64,000 nucleotides of DNA. Origin: Absidia repens (taxonomy: Eukaryota; Mucoromycota; Mucoromycetes; Mucorales; Cunninghamellaceae). The position numbers and the translations under genes are program-made. Below are positions 59,916 through 64,000 of the stretch, in pieces; position 1 is the first letter of the stretch, and every line of letters begins with the position of its first letter. The stretch covers positions 123,501 through 187,500 of the forward strand of contig MCGE01000034.1 in assembly GCA_002105175.1 (NCBI GenBank). Direction: 5' to 3'. The notes beneath the pieces were generated by a model. It searched no databases. It had not been told where the DNA came from and saw only the letters and a list, made by a program, of their open reading frames with translations.

Positions 59916-60500
59916 CACCAACCCCCACTTTTTTTTTTTTTTTTTTTTTTTTACTGATCGGAAACGTCTAACACTTATTCCATATATCCTTTTCTTGCCC
60001 CCCCAACAAACGACGATGTCCAGTCGTCTTTGGCTTTATAAAAAAAGAATGACCAAGTACCGGCGCGTTTTTAATCAACACCTTGCCTTTTTGATTGGAT
60101 CAATAAAAAAAACAAAACAAAGGAGGGGAGGGGGGGGGCCGTTCGCGCTTCATTTCCCCTATACATGCTGGTGTCTTTTTTTTTTCCGGAGGGTCTGTCG
60201 TTTTCTAGCGTACCTTACTATTACTGTTTTTTTTTGTTTTCTTTCTTTCTATTGTATTCGTATCAGTACCCCATGCATTATTTCATAATTGAAAGTCAAA
60301 AAGACCAAATAACCAACGATACTGGAACAAAAAAAAAAAAAAGAGAGAGAGAGAGTGGGAGAAGGTATATCCGATCGTTTGGGAGGGTCCTGGTCGGCAT
60401 CTACAGCCAATCACATCAAGAACGGCAGTTATCAGCCAATCAGATTGCGTTCTTGTTCAAATTGCGTTATATAGGATGTTCAAAATTTTGAAAAACAATT
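59916..60500. other. Intergenic upstream of the tRNA gene
   Basis: Long T-run at about 59930-59952, homopolymer patches (G-run near 60131), a (GA)n run at about 60341-60353 and two CCAATCA boxes near 60407 and 60435. Frames here are not supported. Confidence 0.5.
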
Positions 60501-60573
60501 GCCCCCATAGCTCTAATGGCAGAGCGTCGCTCTCGTAAAGCGAAGGTCGAGAGTTCGAATCTCTCTGTGGGCA
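60501..60573 (+). tRNA. tRNA-Thr (anticodon CGT)
   Basis: Cloverleaf of 73 bases with no intron. The acceptor starts GCCCCCA and ends TGTGGGC plus A. The D arm contains the A-box AGCTCTAATGG. The anticodon stem is TCGCT/AGCGA with loop CTCGTAA, so the anticodon is CGT (threonine, ACG codons). The T arm is GAGAGTTCGAATCTCTC with the B-box GTTCGAATC. One acceptor pair (fifth) is a C-T mismatch. A run of four T at 60577-60580 fits a Pol III terminator. Confidence 0.93.
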
Positions 60574-60635
60574 ACTCTTTTGCCCTTCCCACCATTTGAT
60601 TTTCGTGTTTTCTATTTTTCCTTCTTTTTTGCCGT

Positions 60636-61060
60636 TGTTACGGCTAACCTGGTGTTGTGGCTGTTTTTAAGTTTTGTTATAAGTGAATACCAAATATGTT
60701 ATGGTAGACTTGATGTCTTTGATGTTATTTGTATAGTTTGGTATAGATAGAATAGTATCTTGCACCAAATGTGTCTTGTAATAAATTAATTTTTCTTCCT
60801 AGTGAAAGTCAAGAGCGATTTATTTTTCTCTGGACGGAATTTGAAATTTGATTTGCAGTGGTCCCTGAATTGACTTTTGTTTATAGAGAGAGCACTAGAT
60901 ATGTACCACACCAAATGTGTATTTGAATATGAGTAGTGAGTCCCAGATATGAGTTTGGATAGTAAGTAGTGAGCACCAGAACTTTTATAGATAAAGTCCA
61001 ACTTGAAATAAAAGAAGTTTTATAAGGAAACTTGATAAAATAAAATAAAGTAAAAGTATT
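60636..61060 (+). repeat. LTR-like direct repeat, copy 1
   Basis: Starts TGTTACGGCTA 63 bases after the tRNA and shares ordered blocks with a second copy at 61668: a TTTATAGAGAGAGCACTAGAT-type block, AGTAGTGAGCACCAGAA, TTATAGATAAAGTCCAACTT and GGTTCAATAAAA. Start with TGTTACGG, AATAAA within and position beside a tRNA gene fit an LTR. Its 3-prime end is not clear. Confidence 0.55.
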
Positions 61061-61469
61061 GACCTTGACTGGTTCAATAAAAATAAAAAGTGAGAGTATA
61101 ACTGACTCTAAATAAAATAAATAAAGATTTCTATAGCAAAATAGAAATAACTTGATAACTTGATAATTTGGTGGTTAAAAAAAAACCTTTGTACTGACTT
61201 TTATTTGATAATTGAGTAAAAGAATAAACTGAAAAAACTAAAGAGAAAGAGAAGTAAAAAAATAAAAGGTGGGATATTTATACTAAAATTGAGATGTTAA
61301 TGGGGGATAAGTTGATATATGGGTTATTGTCTATAAGTTTTAAATTGTTTTTCGGTCGTTTTCTGTATTTTCTATTTTTTGTATATAGGTGTTTTATTAG
61401 GCGTCAGAGAGACCCCAGTTAATCAATTGATTAACGTTGAATATATCCGCCGCAATGGCGCTAGCGGTG

Positions 61470-61590
61470 TCGCTGATAGTGGTGTTGTTGGCGATGGCGT
61501 CGTTGGTGGTGGTGTCGTTGGCGGCGGAGTTGTTGGCGGCAATGTTGTTAGTGGCGGTGTCATTGGTTTCCACCACACTGGTGATTAGTT
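61470..61590 (+). repeat. Minisatellite of GTCGTTGGCGGC-type units
   Basis: Imperfect 15-base units (GGTGTCGTTGGCGGC and variants) repeat about seven times. In one plus frame they encode an elastin-like GVVGG pattern, in a frame from 61379 to 61588, but no promoter, splice site or family supports a gene. The array is GC-richer than its surroundings. Confidence 0.6.
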
Positions 61591-61667
61591 CGCCATTGAA
61601 AATTGTTTTTGTGGGCTAATAATTTGTAGTAGAGTAGTTTTTTTTTTTTTTGTGGGGTTTATACTTG

Positions 61668-62040
61668 TGTTACGGCTATTTTTGAGTTGGATATAGGCAG
61701 TAACGGCGTTGATTCAACCTTTTTGTTAAAGCTCCAGTTAGATTTTACACCAGACGTATAGTGTATAAGAGTATTCTTGTTTTTATTTGAATGGATTTGT
61801 AGTGAGGATCAAAAAATATTTTTCCCCTGAATCGGAATTTGAAGTTGATTTTGTTTATTTGACTGTAGTCTTGAAAATTTATAGAGAGCACCAAGTACGT
61901 ATTTGATTATACAAGTAGTGAGCACCAGAATTCTTATAGATAAAGTTCAACTTTGGAAAAGGTTTATAAAAAAAAATTGGGGAAGTAAAGTTTAATAAAA
62001 GAAAAGATATTAACCTTTGATGGTTCAATAAAACAAAGAG
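61668..62040 (+). repeat. LTR-like direct repeat, copy 2
   Basis: Begins TGTTACGGCTATTTTTG and shares with copy 1 the blocks TTTATAGAGAGCACCAAGTA, AGTAGTGAGCACCAGAA, TTATAGATAAAGTTCAACTT and GGTTCAATAAAA. About 600 bases separate the two copies, with no gag or pol frame. Confidence 0.55.
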
Positions 62041-63150
62041 TATATAACGCACAAAAATATAAAAGCGGACTTTTGGAAGTCCAAAAAAAAAAAAAAAGAG
62101 AATGCTTCGATAATCCCATAGAAATAATAAAGCAAATAGTTCGGTTTCCTCAATATGAAATAAGATAAAGACTTCAAAAAATCAATATAAATTTATGTCT
62201 CAATAGATAGAAATACAAATATAATGAAAAGAGTGTGGGTAGTGTATTAAGTTATATATAAAAAGAAACTAAATACTGAAATATACAAACGAAAGAAGGT
62301 TTGGAGAGGAAGGGAAAGAAATTATTTATATTAACGAAGTGATTGGTAAAAATAAGAAGCGTACGTGATCAAGTATACCATGTGTGTGCCTTTCAATTAT
62401 TTTTATTACCCGCTATTGGTGGCCCACTCCAGCACTACAACCCCCCCCACACACACGCACTATATAAATCATGATTGTTTCATCCGGTTGTTTGGTCTTT
62501 TGATCATAGACGTACATGTAGCCATTTCCATCTCTCCAACGTTTTTTTTTTTCTTCTGATGGGGAAGGGTAATTTTTCCTAAATAGCGTTTTTTACATGA
62601 ATATGCCAAATACAGATGACGCTTGAGAACAGATGGGTCTGGCTGGAGAGATAGTATTATGGCTCACATATCGACGAAAAGAAAAAACCGCATGCTTTGT
62701 TGTTGTTGTTTCGCATATCATCCTAGATCATAGCAATGATAATGGTTATTATGGTACGATGATGATTAATAAAAAAAAAAAAAAAAAAAAAAAAAAAGCG
62801 AAAGATTGTGTAATAAGGTATGGATATAATAGATAGTCGCATAAGGTTTTTTTTTTCGTCACGATCCCATCAGACAAAAAAGTATAAATTGCAAATCGTA
62901 TCATAATAGGTTTTAAACTGCAAAAAATGATTCATACCAACACCATGACAACAACAATTGATAAAGGATATAAAATATATTTTTTATTGATCATTAATTA
63001 ATTAGCAAAACAGTACATAACTAAACACTAAAGGAATAAGGGGGGAGGGGAGGATGGAAAGAGGAAAGATGAGCACATAATGCCAAGTAATCTAAAGAAA
63101 TGTGTATAAGAGAGGGCGAGAGAGGTAATAAAGTAACTAACTACATTTCA
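62041..63150. other. Intergenic, no gene seen
   Basis: AT-rich with A-runs near 62080 and 62771-62797 and a few homopolymers. It is the 3-prime side of the minus-strand gene beginning at 63789. No supported frame. Confidence 0.5.
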
Positions 63151-63789
63151 TCAAAAGAACACATCCAGTGTATTTTTCTTGTGATCTTGGGTGATGACTT
63201 TGATATCCTGTTGTCGGGCGAATTGAATTGCATTTTCAACCAAAGCTAATTCTAAACGTGGTCCCAATGCCGCCACTTGGATTTGTCCTTCCTCCGATGA
63301 TGGATCGCATGTGAAGAGCGCTATACCAAGAACTCGACCATTTTCCTCTGTTGCTGATTTGTTGTTGTTGTTGTCCATCAGAAGCCAAACATTACTTTTC
63401 GGTTCCGAACGTACGCGATCCATATCGTGTAGCCATTTTTTCGTGCGGTCTTTTACCTGAGACAGATAGACATGAGAGAGCCATGTGCACCATGCAATCC
63501 CAAACCCAGCCGTCCATAACGTCAATTCCACCATGAGGGTCTGTGTTGTTGATATCGAAGGGCTATGGAAGAACCTGCCAATACCATTGCTGTTGCTAGC
63601 GTCGCCGCGGCCATGACCACTTAATGCATGTGCCACAATGGCAGCTACCCCATATGTCCACCACCGTTTGCCTTGATGAAGTACAGCATTGAATAATCGT
63701 CGAGACTTGCTCTTGTTGTAAAACTCGTTGCAGAAGATTTCTATTCCCTTTTGATATGTTGGATGATATTCGTGAATGGTATTCGTCAT
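63151..63789 (-). CDS. Predicted membrane protein with a possible acetyltransferase-like C-terminus
   Basis: Single exon, 212 residues from the first ATG (the frame extends upstream only by non-ATG codons). There are two hydrophobic segments, WWTYGVAAIVAHALSG near residue 45 and LMVELTLWTAGFGIAWCTWL near residue 90. The cytosolic-looking C-terminal part has beta-strand-like pieces (VWLLMDN, GRVLGIALFTCDPS, GQIQVAALGPRLELALVENA, then IQFARQQDIKVITQ). The order strand, strand, V-x-A-L..R-x-x-x-x-A-L-V, helix, strand recalls the GNAT fold of membrane NAT8-like proteins, but the acetyl-CoA loop is not clear. I call it a hypothetical membrane protein. No other gene seen between 63790 and the window end; that part holds a TATATG/TG repeat. 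Confidence 0.6.
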   Translation of the reverse strand: MTNTIHEYHPTYQKGIEIFCNEFYNKSKSRRLFNAVLHQGKRWWTYGVAAIVAHALSGHGRGDASNSNGIGRFFHSPSISTTQTLMVELTLWTAGFGIAWCTWLSHVYLSQVKDRTKKWLHDMDRVRSEPKSNVWLLMDNNNNKSATEENGRVLGIALFTCDPSSEEGQIQVAALGPRLELALVENAIQFARQQDIKVITQDHKKNTLDVFF

Positions 63790-64000
63790 GATGTTGATGG
63801 TGTGTGGGTTTCCAAACGGAGGTTTCAGGTTAATCCTTGACACTTGGAATTGGGGGGGGGGGAGGGTTGAGTCGTGTGCAAGCGTGTATATATATGTGTG
63901 TGTGTGAATAATAAAAAAAAAAGAGCCAAAAAAGAAAAAGGAATGACTCGTTCAACAAGTTCATTTTTGTGAATAAGTTTCAGATTCCGCTAAATAGTGT

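Overview
The window is nuclear DNA of a filamentous fungus, most likely an early-diverging one (Mucoromycota, order Mucorales). The genes are interrupted by many short GT-AG introns of roughly 50-150 bases, and intergenic DNA is AT-rich with long A/T homopolymers. The gene set is eukaryotic and fungal: PEX5, a Rab6/Ypt6 GTPase, a Pbs2-type MAP2K, Ras and a rhizopuspepsin-like aspartic protease. The protease is what points to Mucorales; genus and species cannot be fixed from the sequence alone. Exon limits below were worked out by hand from splice sites, reading phase and remembered family conservation, without alignments.

Layout. 1-3100: repeat DNA, made of a Tc1/mariner-like foldback element followed by a rearranged copy of a dispersed repeat family. 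3129-26159: a dense housekeeping block holding geranylgeranyltransferase-I beta, a tetraspanin-like protein, a LARP1-like RNA-binding protein, a Ubc variant (Mms2/Uev type), an APC3/Cdc27-like TPR protein, a PGAP2/Cwh43-type membrane protein, PEX5, a Tom5-like peptide, Rab6/Ypt6, a Pbs2-like MAP kinase kinase and Ras. 27431-41000: two secreted or surface proteins (a dibasic-site-rich one and a Cys-rich GPI-type one), an EDEM-type class I mannosidase, a small Whi5/Nrm1-like protein, an RSPRY1-like SPRY/RING protein and a PRL-type phosphatase. 41000-64000: a sparser, repeat-rich stretch with an aspartic protease, an F-box protein, a GPI-anchored GH16 enzyme, a tRNA-Thr, a membrane protein, several copies of the dispersed repeat family, a pair of LTR-like direct repeats and at least one decayed-looking spliced gene.

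Themes. Several genes share processes: lipid modification and small GTPases (GGTase-I beta with Rab6 and Ras as the type of substrates prenyltransferases act on), cell-cycle control (APC3, Whi5/Nrm1-like, possibly the F-box protein), ER/secretory quality control (EDEM, PGAP2-like, Rab6) and organelle import (PEX5, Tom5-like). They are separate monocistronic genes on both strands, not an operon or an obvious biosynthetic cluster.

Most notable observations: (i) a repeat family with long inverted ends, each starting near a CACGTG hexamer, present in at least five places; (ii) two otherwise intact conserved genes (GGTase-I beta and RSPRY1-like) that each need one extra base in a homopolymer to stay in frame, which suggests sequencing/assembly error or recent decay; (iii) an RSPRY1-like RING lacking one zinc-ligand cysteine; (iv) a PRL phosphatase with no CAAX box; (v) a secreted protein with seven dibasic processing-type sites. 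I did not find a clearly new multi-gene system.
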